Assembly (NCBI RefSeq): GCF_001693735.1 | Contig: NZ_LWDV01000006.1 | Span: forward strand, 46,325 to 110,324 | Reading direction: 5' to 3' | DNA from: Orenia metallireducens | GTDB lineage: Bacteria; Bacillota; Halanaerobiia; Halobacteroidales; Halobacteroidaceae | Length of the DNA stretch: 64,000 bases | Shown: piece by piece, positions 25,928 to 34,083 of the stretch | How positions within the stretch are numbered: position 1 is the first letter of the stretch | Layout: each line of letters opens with the position of its first letter | Program-made: the position numbers and the translations under genes | Notes under the pieces: model-generated | Database searches by the model: none | Seen by the model: the letters and a program-made list of their open reading frames with translations, nothing else | What the model was told of the DNA's origin: nothing

Positions 25928-26626
25928 TTATACATCCACTTCTACCTCCTGATCTATACTTACTTCTCTAGTAGTTACAGTGCAGTTATAAGCATAGACT
26001 TCTACGCCATTTTCAGTGGCTTCCTTCAATTTCTCTGCAAACTTTAAATCTATTCTCTGATGTGGAATAAACTTATAGGCATCATTGCGTTGAATAATAA
26101 AAATTACTGCCACTCTATAGCCTTCTTGATAAGCCTTAATCAGTTCATCTAAATGTCGTCTACCCCTTTTAGTTGGAGCGTCTGGAAATTTAGCTACTCC
26201 CTCTTCTACCAAAGTTGCAGATTTGACCTCAATTAAACACTTTTTATCCTTACCTCTCAAATAAAAGTCTAAGCGACTATTACCATAAGTGTACTCTGCT
26301 CTAATCTCTTCATATCCCCTAAATTGAGATAAAGTCCCCTCTAAAAGAGCATTCTCTACCAGCTTATTAGTCAAATGACTATCTATAGATATTAGCATAT
26401 CATTATATTCTACCAACAATAAGCTATAATCGGTCTTTCTCTGAGCTTTAGGATAATGGGCTACAAAAACTTTAGTCCCCGGAATCATTAACTCTTCCAT
26501 CCGTCCTGGATTAGGAACATAAGCCTTAACTTCCTGCCCTTTTAAATCAACTTTAGCTACAAACCTATTCTCTCTTATAATCAGTCTCCCTTCTTTAAGC
26601 TCTCTATCCATCACTACTCTTGCCAT
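25928..26626 (-). CDS. sfsA: SfsA family sugar-fermentation/DNA-binding nuclease-like protein
   Basis: The 232-residue SfsA-family protein has an N-terminal OB-like domain (NRFVAKVDL, VPNPGRMEEL) and a PD-(D/E)XK-like core: SRLDFYL and CLIEVKSATL carry the acidic and lysine residues of that fold. SfsA was described in E. coli as a stimulator of sugar fermentation genes; its biochemical role is uncertain. The start at ATG 26626 is chosen because AAAGGGG lies 8 bases upstream; ATG 26644 precedes that site. It is divergent from the deacetylase gene. Confidence 0.92.
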   Translation of the reverse strand: MARVVMDRELKEGRLIIRENRFVAKVDLKGQEVKAYVPNPGRMEELMIPGTKVFVAHYPKAQRKTDYSLLLVEYNDMLISIDSHLTNKLVENALLEGTLSQFRGYEEIRAEYTYGNSRLDFYLRGKDKKCLIEVKSATLVEEGVAKFPDAPTKRGRRHLDELIKAYQEGYRVAVIFIIQRNDAYKFIPHQRIDLKFAEKLKEATENGVEVYAYNCTVTTREVSIDQEVEVDV

Positions 26627-26780
26627 ATATCTAACCCCTTTCATTCTGAAGTTATTTTATCAAAGATTAATAGTATATGTATCTCTTTATTTTTAATTAA
26701 TTTTTTAATTTATTATACCTATTTTTTATCATTTGTCATCAGATTCTATAAAATGTATTTATCTTCCCAAAATTTACAGA

Positions 26781-26809
26781 TTGAGATTAAGACTAACTTG
26801 TGTTATTCT
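26781..26809 (+). promoter_or_regulatory. Promoter of the LysM-deacetylase gene
   Basis: TTGAGA (26781-26786), a 17-base spacer and TATTCT (26804-26809), 29 bases before the start codon. Confidence 0.6.
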
Positions 26810-26837
26810 AATCACAGCCAATTAATAAAGGAGGTAT

Positions 26838-27851
26838 ATGAAAGTGGTAAAAAATAAACAATATATAGTTGCACTTATATTATCTACAATACTAATTCTT
26901 GCAGTAGCTACAAATAGTTACGCTGGTGAACTATATAGAATTCAGTCAGGTGATTCTCTATTTACAATTGCACAAAGGTTCAATACTTCAATATCTGATT
27001 TAATCAGAACTAATAATATTAGTAACCCTAATATTATCTATTCTGGAAAAGCACTAAATCTACCTTCTACTGCTAAAAAAACAAGCTCTAGCTTTTACAA
27101 TATTAATAAGGTGACTAGTGACACCAGAAAAAGTTCTAATAGCTCCTTTAATACAAATTATAACAACATTAATTGGAAAAGTAATAATAATGTTGTTATA
27201 GCAGAGCCAAAGAAGGAGAATACTGCTAAAAAAATATATCGTAAAGGTCCTAGCACCATGAAAGTAGCTCTAACCTTTGATGATGGTCCAGATCCAGTAT
27301 ATACTCCTCAAGTGCTTGATGTATTAAAGAAGTATAATGTTAAAGCCACTTTCTTCTTAGTTGGACAAAGAGTAGAAAAGAATCCAAGTATAGTTAAAAG
27401 AATCTATGAAGAAGGGCATACTATCGCTAATCATTCCTGGGATCATGCTAATTTAACTACTTTAGATGAATTTGAATTAGAACAGAATATGACTGCTACA
27501 GATAATTCTATTAAAGAGATTATAAAGAAGAGACCTGAACTGATGAGACCACCTTATGGTGCTGTAAATAGTTCCACTTTAGAACAACTTAATAATCTGG
27601 GCTATAAGGTAATTCATTGGTCTGTAGATTCATTAGATTGGAAAGCTAAGACTAAAGAAGAGGTACTAGCTAAAACTTTACCAGATATTCATGAAGGCGC
27701 TATTATTCTCTTCCACTCTGCGGGAGGAAAAGGGCAAAGTCTAATGCCAACTATTAATGCACTTCCAACTATTATTGAAACATTACAAGAAAAAGGTATT
27801 GAAATGGTTACTGTTGATGATTTATTATTATTATCTGCTTATAGAAGGTAG
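26838..27851 (+). CDS. Secreted LysM-polysaccharide deacetylase
   Basis: The 337 residues have a signal peptide (about 1-29, ending NSYAG), one LysM domain (about 31-76) for peptidoglycan binding, an Asn/Ser-rich linker, and a NodB deacetylase domain (about 142-335). The NodB motifs are TFDDGPDP (catalytic Asp and metal Asp), NHSWDH (two His ligands), RPPYG, and LFHS at the end where most have an LxH motif. The likely action is removal of acetyl groups from peptidoglycan or another cell-wall glycan. GGAGG lies close to the ATG. Confidence 0.94.
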   Translation: MKVVKNKQYIVALILSTILILAVATNSYAGELYRIQSGDSLFTIAQRFNTSISDLIRTNNISNPNIIYSGKALNLPSTAKKTSSSFYNINKVTSDTRKSSNSSFNTNYNNINWKSNNNVVIAEPKKENTAKKIYRKGPSTMKVALTFDDGPDPVYTPQVLDVLKKYNVKATFFLVGQRVEKNPSIVKRIYEEGHTIANHSWDHANLTTLDEFELEQNMTATDNSIKEIIKKRPELMRPPYGAVNSSTLEQLNNLGYKVIHWSVDSLDWKAKTKEEVLAKTLPDIHEGAIILFHSAGGKGQSLMPTINALPTIIETLQEKGIEMVTVDDLLLLSAYRR

Positions 27852-27862
27852 ATTTATGATAA

Positions 27863-27884
27863 GTCAAGCCTTTAAAGGCTTGAC
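27863..27884. other. 22-bp perfect palindrome after the deacetylase gene
   Basis: GTCAAGCCTTTAAAGGCTTGAC starts 11 bases after the stop codon. No T-run follows on either strand, so it is either a weak transcription end or a protein-binding or mRNA-stabilising element. Confidence 0.5.
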
Positions 27885-27928
27885 AGTACATAAGAATTAA
27901 AAACCTCGCCTATACGACAAGGTAGAAA

Positions 27929-28147
27929 TTAAACTTCTTCTTTAATCATTTGATATAGGTCATCTACTGTCTCTGCTTGAAAAAGGTCCCCATCTACCAA
28001 AGCAAAAGGACCCATAGCACAATCTCCACAAAACCCCAAACAGGCCTCAACTTCTACACTTACACCATCAAGTTCTTCCTCTATTCTATCTAACAACTCT
28101 TCAACCCCATGGATAAAATTATTCTCACAAAAGCTTACTACTACCAT
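27929..28147 (-). CDS. DUF1450 small cysteine protein
   Basis: The 72-residue protein resembles the DUF1450 (YuzB-like) family. Cysteines at residue 7 and in the CLGFCGDC stretch give a four-cysteine pattern like thioredoxin-fold [2Fe-2S] ferredoxins; cluster binding is inferred. It starts 33 bases after the stop of an FAD-dependent oxidoreductase gene, which suggests a redox partner. GGAGGTGG precedes the ATG. Confidence 0.82.
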   Translation of the reverse strand: MVVVSFCENNFIHGVEELLDRIEEELDGVSVEVEACLGFCGDCAMGPFALVDGDLFQAETVDDLYQMIKEEV

Positions 28148-28180
28148 TACTCCACCTCCAAATTAATTAGTTATCATCCT

Positions 28181-29386
28181 CTATCCATTCTTTATTATCT
28201 CTATTAGCTCTTCAACTGATAGATTATTAAAGTCTAAATCATCTAATTCTAAGCTTTGATTAACAGCCTTTCTTAAAGTAGCCGACTTACTCATATCCCC
28301 TATTACAATTGCACCGATGATAACTCTATCTTTAATTTTAACCTTGATGTACTTATCTTCTTGCTGTTCACAAATTATATTTATTCCATTCTGATCATTC
28401 TTATCCCCTATAGAGAATAAGGATAATCCAAAGGCATTAAGCATAACTGTTGGGTTAATATGCTGATAGATAGCATCTTCATCTACAATATTATACCCTG
28501 CTATCTTGCCCTGCTCAATAGCAATTGGCCACAGTCCAAAGCCTTTACTGTCAATCTCTGATACATCACCAACAGCATAGATATCAGGATAATTAGTCTG
28601 CATTCTATTATTTACAACAACGCCAAAGTCTGTCTTTATATTCGTCCCTTCTAATATATCCAAATTAGGTCTAATTCCAGTAGAGTAAATAACCATATCA
28701 CATTCTATTTTCTTCTCTTCACCAGTTATAAAACCTTCAACCTTGTCTTGACCAACTATCTTTTTGATTGAAGTAGCAACTAAAATTTCGATATTATGTT
28801 CACTAACCTTCTCTTCTAGTATCTTACATGACTTCTCATCTAATTGTTCTGGCATAAGATAAGGGCAGATCTCAGCAATCATAACCTCTTTTCCTGCTTG
28901 GCTAAGAACCCATGCCATCTCTAAGCCTAATACTCCTCCACCAATAATTAAAACCTTATTACTATCTTCAGCATAAGCCTTAATCTCTCTAGAATCTGCT
29001 AACCTTCTTAATGTAAAGACCCCTTCTTTATCTATTCCAGCAATAGGTGGGGCAGCATTTTTAGCACCATTAGCCAATACTAACTGGCTATAGCTTACCC
29101 TCTCTCCATTGTCCAAGACTACCTCCTTACTCTCTGGCTTTATAGCAGTAACCTTTGTATCTAAATAGACCTTTACATCATTCTCATCATACCATTCTCT
29201 CTTTTCTAATAGGATCTTATCTATCTTAATATCATCCATTAACCTCTTTGATAGTTTGATTCGATTATATGGGTAATTATCTTCCTCTCCAAATAGCTCT
29301 ATTCTACATTCCTTATCATGCTCTCTAATAGCCTTAATTGCACTAATAGCAGCTATACCACTTCCTACTATTACTACCTCTTTCAT
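28181..29386 (-). CDS. FAD/NAD(P)-dependent oxidoreductase, rubredoxin-reductase-like
   Basis: The 401-residue protein has an FAD-binding GSGIAAISA motif at the N-terminus, ANGAK, an NAD(P)-binding GGGVLGLEMAW near residue 148, and YAVGDVSEI near residue 271. This is the pyridine nucleotide-disulphide oxidoreductase fold of NADH:rubredoxin reductase and the N-terminal half of assimilatory nitrite reductase. No redox-active Cys pair is present. It could feed rubredoxin for FprA, SOR and rubrerythrin encoded about 6-9 kb away, an inference. It probably shares a transcript with the DUF1450 gene. Confidence 0.85.
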   Translation of the reverse strand: MKEVVIVGSGIAAISAIKAIREHDKECRIELFGEEDNYPYNRIKLSKRLMDDIKIDKILLEKREWYDENDVKVYLDTKVTAIKPESKEVVLDNGERVSYSQLVLANGAKNAAPPIAGIDKEGVFTLRRLADSREIKAYAEDSNKVLIIGGGVLGLEMAWVLSQAGKEVMIAEICPYLMPEQLDEKSCKILEEKVSEHNIEILVATSIKKIVGQDKVEGFITGEEKKIECDMVIYSTGIRPNLDILEGTNIKTDFGVVVNNRMQTNYPDIYAVGDVSEIDSKGFGLWPIAIEQGKIAGYNIVDEDAIYQHINPTVMLNAFGLSLFSIGDKNDQNGINIICEQQEDKYIKVKIKDRVIIGAIVIGDMSKSATLRKAVNQSLELDDLDFNNLSVEELIEIIKNG

Positions 29387-29482
29387 TAATATTATCCCCC
29401 TCTGTTTAAGATTTCTTAAATTTATTCTCTCTATTCTTAAAGCTTATTATTAATACAGCTCATGCTAGTAAAAAAATGATTC

Positions 29483-29596
29483 TTTATAGAGATATTACGA
29501 CAGTAACGAATGATAAATAACAAGTGACGAGAGGAGATTTTTACTCGTTACCCATCACTCGTCACTAATTACTAAACTGTCACAATATACTCATTA
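29483..29596. repeat. Composite intergenic repeat, copy 3 (GTGACGAG core)
   Basis: The left arm TTTATAGAGATATTACGACAG and the right arm (reverse complement TTAATGAGTATATTGTGACAG) flank AACAAGTGACGAGAGGAG and TACTCGTTACCCATCACTCG. It lies in a 371-base gap upstream of the oxidoreductase gene; the remainder of that gap shows nothing else except the transporter's terminator. Confidence 0.75.
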
Positions 29597-29724
29597 ACAA
29601 TCACCAGATATTAAACTAGCATAGCCTGTAATTATATTAATCCTAAAGAACTTAATTATATTATTTATACTAAACTGGTGGAAATACCTTCTAATTTTAT
29701 AATCAATTAAGTTATAATAATAGA

Positions 29725-29752
29725 TAAAAGGATGCAAAATTGCATCCTTTAT
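29725..29752 (-). terminator. Terminator of the OFA transporter gene
   Basis: AAAGGATGCAATTTTGCATCCTTTT on the minus strand is a perfect stem with its own T-run, six bases past the stop codon. Confidence 0.8.
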
Positions 29753-29757
29753 CAAAA

Positions 29758-30990
29758 TTAATTTTCAATTTTAGGTTCTTTTAACATCACACTAGCAATA
29801 ATTATACCTAGTATTGCAAGACCGATCGTTGGATAGAAGGTATATAGATAACTTCCTAAGATATCTCTTAATTTACCTGCAAGTAGATTTCCTAATACAG
29901 CACCTACACCATAGGCAGTAAACAAGAATCCATAATTCTTACTATAATTTTTTGCCCCAAAGAATATGCCTGTAGCAGCAGGAGCTATAGCCAGCCAACC
30001 ACCAAGATTTAACCAGAATATAGCAAAGGCCAAGCCATATAAGAATACATTTCCTTCACCAGTATTCAAGATTAAGATAGAAGCCAAAACTATCAATGTA
30101 TATGAGATTATAGCAGCCTTCTTAGGATTGAGTTTATCTGTAACACCTCCAAAGATAGGACGCCCAATCCCATTAAAGATTGCAAAGAAAGATACCATAA
30201 AGGCTGCTGTACTAGCATCTAATTTAACTACTTCCTCTGCTACAGGGCTTGAAATTCCAATAGCCATTAAACCTACCAATGTCCCTATTACAAAACAAAG
30301 CCACAGACCATAGAAAGTTGATGTCTTTAACATCGCTTTAGCGTCTAAGTTTCTCTCAGCTAGAGTAGAATCCTCGGTATCATCACCATCAACAACTAAA
30401 TCTTTCTCTGGAAACTTTAGAGGTAGAGCCAAAACTGTAATAATAATAGCAAAAGCTATTCCTAAGATTCTAAAGGTCTGAAAAGGTCCATAAAAGTTTA
30501 CCAGCCAGTTTGCCACAGGAGCAGTCACAAAAGGTGATAAACCAAAGCCTCCCAAGGTCAAGCCTACTGCTAGTCCTTTCTTATCAGGAAACCACTTAGC
30601 AGCTACTGCCATAGGAGCACCATAAGCTATCCCTACTCCCCCACCTGCAATTATACCATAGGTAATAATCAATATAGTTATATTAGAAGCAAACCCTGAT
30701 AATATCCAACCAATAGAGACAATCAGTCCTCCAACTATAGTCATTACTCTAGGACCATACTTATCTATTAATCCTCCTGCAATCGGCATACTAATAGCAT
30801 AAAACACTAAGAAGAACATATAAGGCAAGCCACTTTCAGTGGCACCAATATTAAATATCCCCTCTATAGGTTTTCTAAATACACTCCACGCATAAACTGT
30901 TCCCATACACATAAAGATTATCAATCCTAAAGGTATATATAACCACCTTATATTCCCTTTAGAAATACTCGAACCTGACATACTTTCCAA
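29758..30990 (-). CDS. MFS transporter of the OFA (oxalate/formate antiporter) family
   Basis: The 410-residue protein has 12 predicted membrane helices. The first contains MGTVYAWSVFRKPIE, the family's N-terminal signature, and the loop between helices 2 and 3 reads GGLIDKYGPR, the MFS motif. Substrates in this family include oxalate, formate and other small carboxylates, so the substrate here is not predicted. The start is probably the TTG at 30990, 7 bases after GGAGGAGG, rather than the ATG at 30981, which is too far from that site. Confidence 0.88.
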   Translation of the reverse strand: MESMSGSSISKGNIRWLYIPLGLIIFMCMGTVYAWSVFRKPIEGIFNIGATESGLPYMFFLVFYAISMPIAGGLIDKYGPRVMTIVGGLIVSIGWILSGFASNITILIITYGIIAGGGVGIAYGAPMAVAAKWFPDKKGLAVGLTLGGFGLSPFVTAPVANWLVNFYGPFQTFRILGIAFAIIITVLALPLKFPEKDLVVDGDDTEDSTLAERNLDAKAMLKTSTFYGLWLCFVIGTLVGLMAIGISSPVAEEVVKLDASTAAFMVSFFAIFNGIGRPIFGGVTDKLNPKKAAIISYTLIVLASILILNTGEGNVFLYGLAFAIFWLNLGGWLAIAPAATGIFFGAKNYSKNYGFLFTAYGVGAVLGNLLAGKLRDILGSYLYTFYPTIGLAILGIIIASVMLKEPKIEN

Positions 30991-31089
30991 GTTAATTCCT
31001 CCTCCTTATTGACAATTTTATTAATTGAAATTATGATACCATATATAAAAACAAACTTACCAAACAATAATCTAATACTAATAAACTTT

Positions 31090-31128
31090 ATTATATCTTA
31101 GCTTATTTATTAAATCCTAAGATATAAT
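31090..31128. other. 12-bp inverted repeat upstream of the transporter
   Basis: ATTATATCTTAG and CTAAGATATAAT are separated by 15 bases. It lies 100 bases before the transporter start and could be an operator or a mRNA hairpin; no promoter boxes are clear. Confidence 0.4.
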
Positions 31129-31188
31129 ATGCTAAAATCATTATTAATATTTATAATCTTCAAATTGATAATAATAACTATTCTACCC

Positions 31189-31206
31189 TTATAAGTCTAT
31201 ATACAT
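31189..31206 (-). other. Five-codon ORF with an ideal ribosome site
   Basis: On the minus strand AAAGGAGG stands at normal distance before ATG TAT ATA GAC TTA TAA. It lies between the 50-bp palindrome and the transporter gene. It may be a leader peptide; it may also be chance. Confidence 0.25.
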
Positions 31207-31254
31207 CTACAACTTCCTCCTTTAATTAAAAAGATCTTAATTTTCTAAATACAT

Positions 31255-31311
31255 AAAAAAAGGTCAACACCAGATTAGCTAAGATTAATCTTAGCTAATC
31301 TGGTGTTGACC
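31255..31311 (-). terminator. 50-bp perfect palindrome terminator
   Basis: Bases 31262-31311 are an exact 25+25 palindrome starting GGTCAACACCAGATTAGC. On the minus strand it is followed directly by seven Ts. The transcript it ends would start at the promoter at 31572-31600, as the mpsC-like gene stops at 31705, upstream of that promoter. Confidence 0.8.
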
Positions 31312-31571
31312 TACATGCGACTGGTATATTATACCCTTCTTTTGTCTGTCAACTGGGTTGTTTATCTTTATAGGGTTACCATAATAATCTCAAATATAAT
31401 TAAAATGTACATTATAAAAATAGAATTCAAATAAAATATTTATCTTTCAATAATAGAATTATATCAAAAATCGAAGATTTATTTGCATTACTATCATTAG
31501 TTATTTTTAATTTACACTTCTTTTTAATAAAGTAAAGAACAATTTAGTATTACTTGGGAATTACTGTACTT

Positions 31572-31600
31572 ATTATACCGATATAATATCGGCTTGTCAA
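31572..31600 (-). promoter_or_regulatory. Consensus promoter with a palindromic operator in its spacer
   Basis: TTGACA (31600-31595) and TATAAT (31577-31572) are 17 bases apart on the minus strand. The spacer ends in CCGATATTATATCGG, a 7-1-7 palindrome, well placed for a repressor. The transcript would run about 310 bases to the palindrome terminator without a convincing ORF, or through it into the transporter gene. Confidence 0.7.
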
Positions 31601-31704
31601 GTATTTTTATCAAATAAAATATCAAGCCATTATAAATCTATACTTTTAATCTCATCTCCATATATTTAAAATGTTCTTTTAAAAATTCCCTCATCAGCTC
31701 TATG

Positions 31705-32067
31705 TTAAGAGGTTATTTTCTGCTCTAAATCAGCAGATAGTTTGAAGACCATAATTCTCTCACCAGTTTTTGTACTAATATCACTATGAAAGATAATTAC
31801 TTCTTCACCAGTCTGCTCCTTGATGATTTCACCTAATTTCTCTCGTCCAGCTTCCACCAAATCAGCACGGATCCTTTTAATAGATAGCAAACCTTCTGTA
31901 GTCTCAGAAAGTTTATGTTCAGCAGGTGTTAAAAGCCCCTTCAAAACAACAATTACCATATCGCGAAGAATATCAGTCTTGACCATAACAGGTCCTCTAC
32001 CTAGAAAATCCTTCTCCCATTGTGTTAGCTCCTTGCTGATTTCTGCTTCTAATTGACCCTTTGTCAT
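31705..32067 (-). CDS. MpsC-family protein (DUF2294)
   Basis: This 120-residue protein has the DUF2294/MpsC pattern: FLGRGPVMVKTDI, an LLTPAEHKLSE segment, IRADL, and an EEVIIFHSDIS strand near the C-terminus. MpsC was named from a staphylococcal sodium-dependent membrane-potential system; most family members have no tested function. No mpsA/mpsB genes are nearby. GGAGGGAG precedes the ATG, and a 42-bp palindrome with a T-run lies just upstream of that, between gene and promoter. Confidence 0.85.
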   Translation of the reverse strand: MTKGQLEAEISKELTQWEKDFLGRGPVMVKTDILRDMVIVVLKGLLTPAEHKLSETTEGLLSIKRIRADLVEAGREKLGEIIKEQTGEEVIIFHSDISTKTGERIMVFKLSADLEQKITS

Positions 32068-32083
32068 AGTTCTCCCTCCTAAC

Positions 32084-32132
32084 CCAAAAAAACATATATC
32101 ATATTACCATATATGGTAATATGATATATGTT
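32084..32132 (-). promoter_or_regulatory. 42-bp perfect palindrome with T-run: attenuator/terminator before the mpsC-like gene
   Basis: Bases 32091-32132 are an exact 21+21 palindrome (AACATATATCATATTACCATA and its complement). On the minus strand TTTTTTT follows, then the ribosome site of the mpsC-like gene. It lies between the promoter at 32170-32198 and the start codon, so it must attenuate that transcript; it can also end the ABC operon (stop 32279). Confidence 0.75.
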
Positions 32133-32169
32133 TTATCTCAATTTATTACAAATTTAACAGACTAAATAC

Positions 32170-32198
32170 ATTTTAAAATAAAGCTATTTAGTTGTCAA
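32170..32198 (-). promoter_or_regulatory. Promoter of the mpsC-like gene
   Basis: TTGACA (32198-32193), a 17-base spacer and TAAAAT (32175-32170) on the minus strand, about 100 bases upstream of the gene. Confidence 0.7.
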
Positions 32199-32278
32199 GA
32201 CTAAAACTTGTTTGCTAATACCAATCATTTATATTTTATTAAATGAAAATTCCTTAGATAAAATTTATATTCTCTAGC

Positions 32279-33076
32279 TTATTGAGCCAATAATATTCTA
32301 TCGTTAGTTAATCGATGACCACTTACCTTAGTAAATTTCTCAAGTAAGTCATCTATGGTCATTCCTTCTCGTTCTTTACCTTTAACATCCAATATAATAT
32401 TACCATTATTCATCATAATAGTCCTAGTACCTAACTCTATTGCATGGTCTAAATCATGGGTAACCATTAAAGTTGTTAAATCATGATACTTGACTAACTT
32501 CTGGGTAATCTCTATAATATTTTGAGCTGTTTTTGGGTCTAAAGCTGCAGTATGCTCATCTAATAATAAGACCTTAGGCTTCTGTAAAGTTGCCATTATT
32601 AAGGTAAGTGCCTGCCGTTGACCACCAGATAATAGACCAACTTTGTCATCTAATCTATCCTCTAAACCTAAATCCAAGATACTTAAAGCCTCTTGGAACT
32701 TCTTACGTCTAGCAGACTTTACACCAATACCCAACCCTAAACGTGATCCTCTTTTTAAAGCCAGAACAAGATTTTCAGCAATGGTCATAGAGGCTGCTGT
32801 TCCTTGCAAAGGATCTTGGAAGACTCTGCTAATTAAATTTGCTCGCTGATGATCAGATTTATTCGTTAAATCCTTATCAGCAACGATCACCTGACCTTGA
32901 TCTAAGATTAAATTTCCTGCAATTACATTCAATAAAGTCGATTTACCAGCACCATTACTACCGATAACTGTGATAAATTCACCCTTATCCATCTCTAAAT
33001 TTACACCCTGTAAAGCTACCTTCTCATTGATAGTACCTCGATTAAATATCTTTACTCCATCAATAACCTTTAACAT
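32279..33076 (-). CDS. ABC transporter ATPase, LIV-I/TrpXYZ-type importer
   Basis: The 265-residue ATPase has Walker A GSNGAGKSTLLN, signature LLSGGQRQALTL, Walker B VLLLDEHTAAL and switch His in MVTHDLDH. It has the length and style of ATPases paired with PF04392 binding proteins. Start at ATG 33076, whose A is the last base of the permease TGA stop (TGATG), so the two are translationally coupled. GGGGGG precedes it. It powers uptake by the permease encoded next to it. Confidence 0.93.
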   Translation of the reverse strand: MLKVIDGVKIFNRGTINEKVALQGVNLEMDKGEFITVIGSNGAGKSTLLNVIAGNLILDQGQVIVADKDLTNKSDHQRANLISRVFQDPLQGTAASMTIAENLVLALKRGSRLGLGIGVKSARRKKFQEALSILDLGLEDRLDDKVGLLSGGQRQALTLIMATLQKPKVLLLDEHTAALDPKTAQNIIEITQKLVKYHDLTTLMVTHDLDHAIELGTRTIMMNNGNIILDVKGKEREGMTIDDLLEKFTKVSGHRLTNDRILLAQ

Positions 33077-33969
33077 CAATTAACCCCCCTTTCTAACTTT
33101 CTAAAGCTAAACTGCTCTTTAATTGCTGGTGCCCCTAATGCAACAATTACTAATATTGCAGTGATTAACTTTAAGTCATTAGGGTTTAGACGCATCCTTA
33201 AAGCCATAGTAATTACCAATCGATAAATTAATGATCCCAGAACTACTCCTAAAGTAGCCCATTTAATATTAGTATTTCTAATGATAGCCTCACCAATAAT
33301 AACTGAAGCCAAACCGATAATAATCATACCTATCCCCATCTTTACATCTGTAAAACCTTGATATTGGGCTACCAAAGCCCCCGATAATGCTACTAAAGCA
33401 TTTGATAACCCCAAACCTAAGATTACAGTCAAATCTGTATTTACACCTAAACTTCTAACCATCTGTTTATTATCACCAGTAGCTCTTAGTGCTAAACCTA
33501 CTTCTGTCTTCAAAAACCAGTCAATCACTAATTTAACGATTACTACAACTAATAAGAAGAAGATAAAAGTACTTGTTCCTTCTGACAAACCCAAGTCAGT
33601 TAGCAATTCAAAGATTTTATTGCTCCCTAACAAAGAGATATTAGCTCGCCCCATAACTCTTAAGTTAATCGAATAAAGGGCTGTCATAGTCAAAATACCT
33701 GATAATAAGCCTGTTATCTTCAACTTAGTATTTAAGATTCCTGTTAGAACACCTGCAAGTAAACCACATAAAGAGGCAACTATAATAGCTAAAACGGGAT
33801 TCCATCCCGATACAATCAACTTTGCACCTACTGCTGCTCCCAAAGGAAAACTACCATCTACAGTCAAATCAGGAAAATCTAATATTCTAAAGGTTAGGTA
33901 AACACCTAAAGCCATAATTGCATAGACCAATCCTTGCTCAATAGAACTTAAAACTACACTTATATTCAT
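33076..33969 (-). CDS. ABC transporter permease (branched-chain-type fold)
   Basis: The 297-residue protein has about eight to nine membrane helices, and the opening SSIEQGLVYAIMALGVYLTFRI is typical of permeases in importers with PF04392-type binding proteins. GLALRATGDNKQMVRSLGV is the cytoplasmic coupling loop that contacts the ATPase. It lies 114 bases after the binding-protein gene; that gap contains a 42-bp palindrome. Confidence 0.92.
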   Translation of the reverse strand: MNISVVLSSIEQGLVYAIMALGVYLTFRILDFPDLTVDGSFPLGAAVGAKLIVSGWNPVLAIIVASLCGLLAGVLTGILNTKLKITGLLSGILTMTALYSINLRVMGRANISLLGSNKIFELLTDLGLSEGTSTFIFFLLVVVIVKLVIDWFLKTEVGLALRATGDNKQMVRSLGVNTDLTVILGLGLSNALVALSGALVAQYQGFTDVKMGIGMIIIGLASVIIGEAIIRNTNIKWATLGVVLGSLIYRLVITMALRMRLNPNDLKLITAILVIVALGAPAIKEQFSFRKLERGVN

Positions 33970-34032
33970 AACTACTCCTCCTACTCAATTACTTTTCCAA
34001 TTGCTTTAGACATTAGAAATTGAAATTAATTA

Positions 34033-34074
34033 AAAATAATTAGGTGGTTACTTAAGTAACCACCTAATTATTTT
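34033..34074 (-). terminator. 42-bp perfect palindrome between binding-protein and permease genes
   Basis: AAAATAATTAGGTGGTTACTT and its exact complement, with no loop bases, are followed by TTTTTAATT on the minus strand. Being inside an operon, it probably lets more binding-protein mRNA accumulate than permease mRNA, by partial termination or 3'-end protection. Confidence 0.75.
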
Positions 34075-34083
34075 TGTGAGTTA

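Noticed and set aside
31328..31352. Second promoter TTGACA...TATAAT near the 50-bp palindrome
   Set aside because: The boxes are only 13 bases apart; with a 17-base spacer the -10 would be ATATAC. Kept only as a remark.
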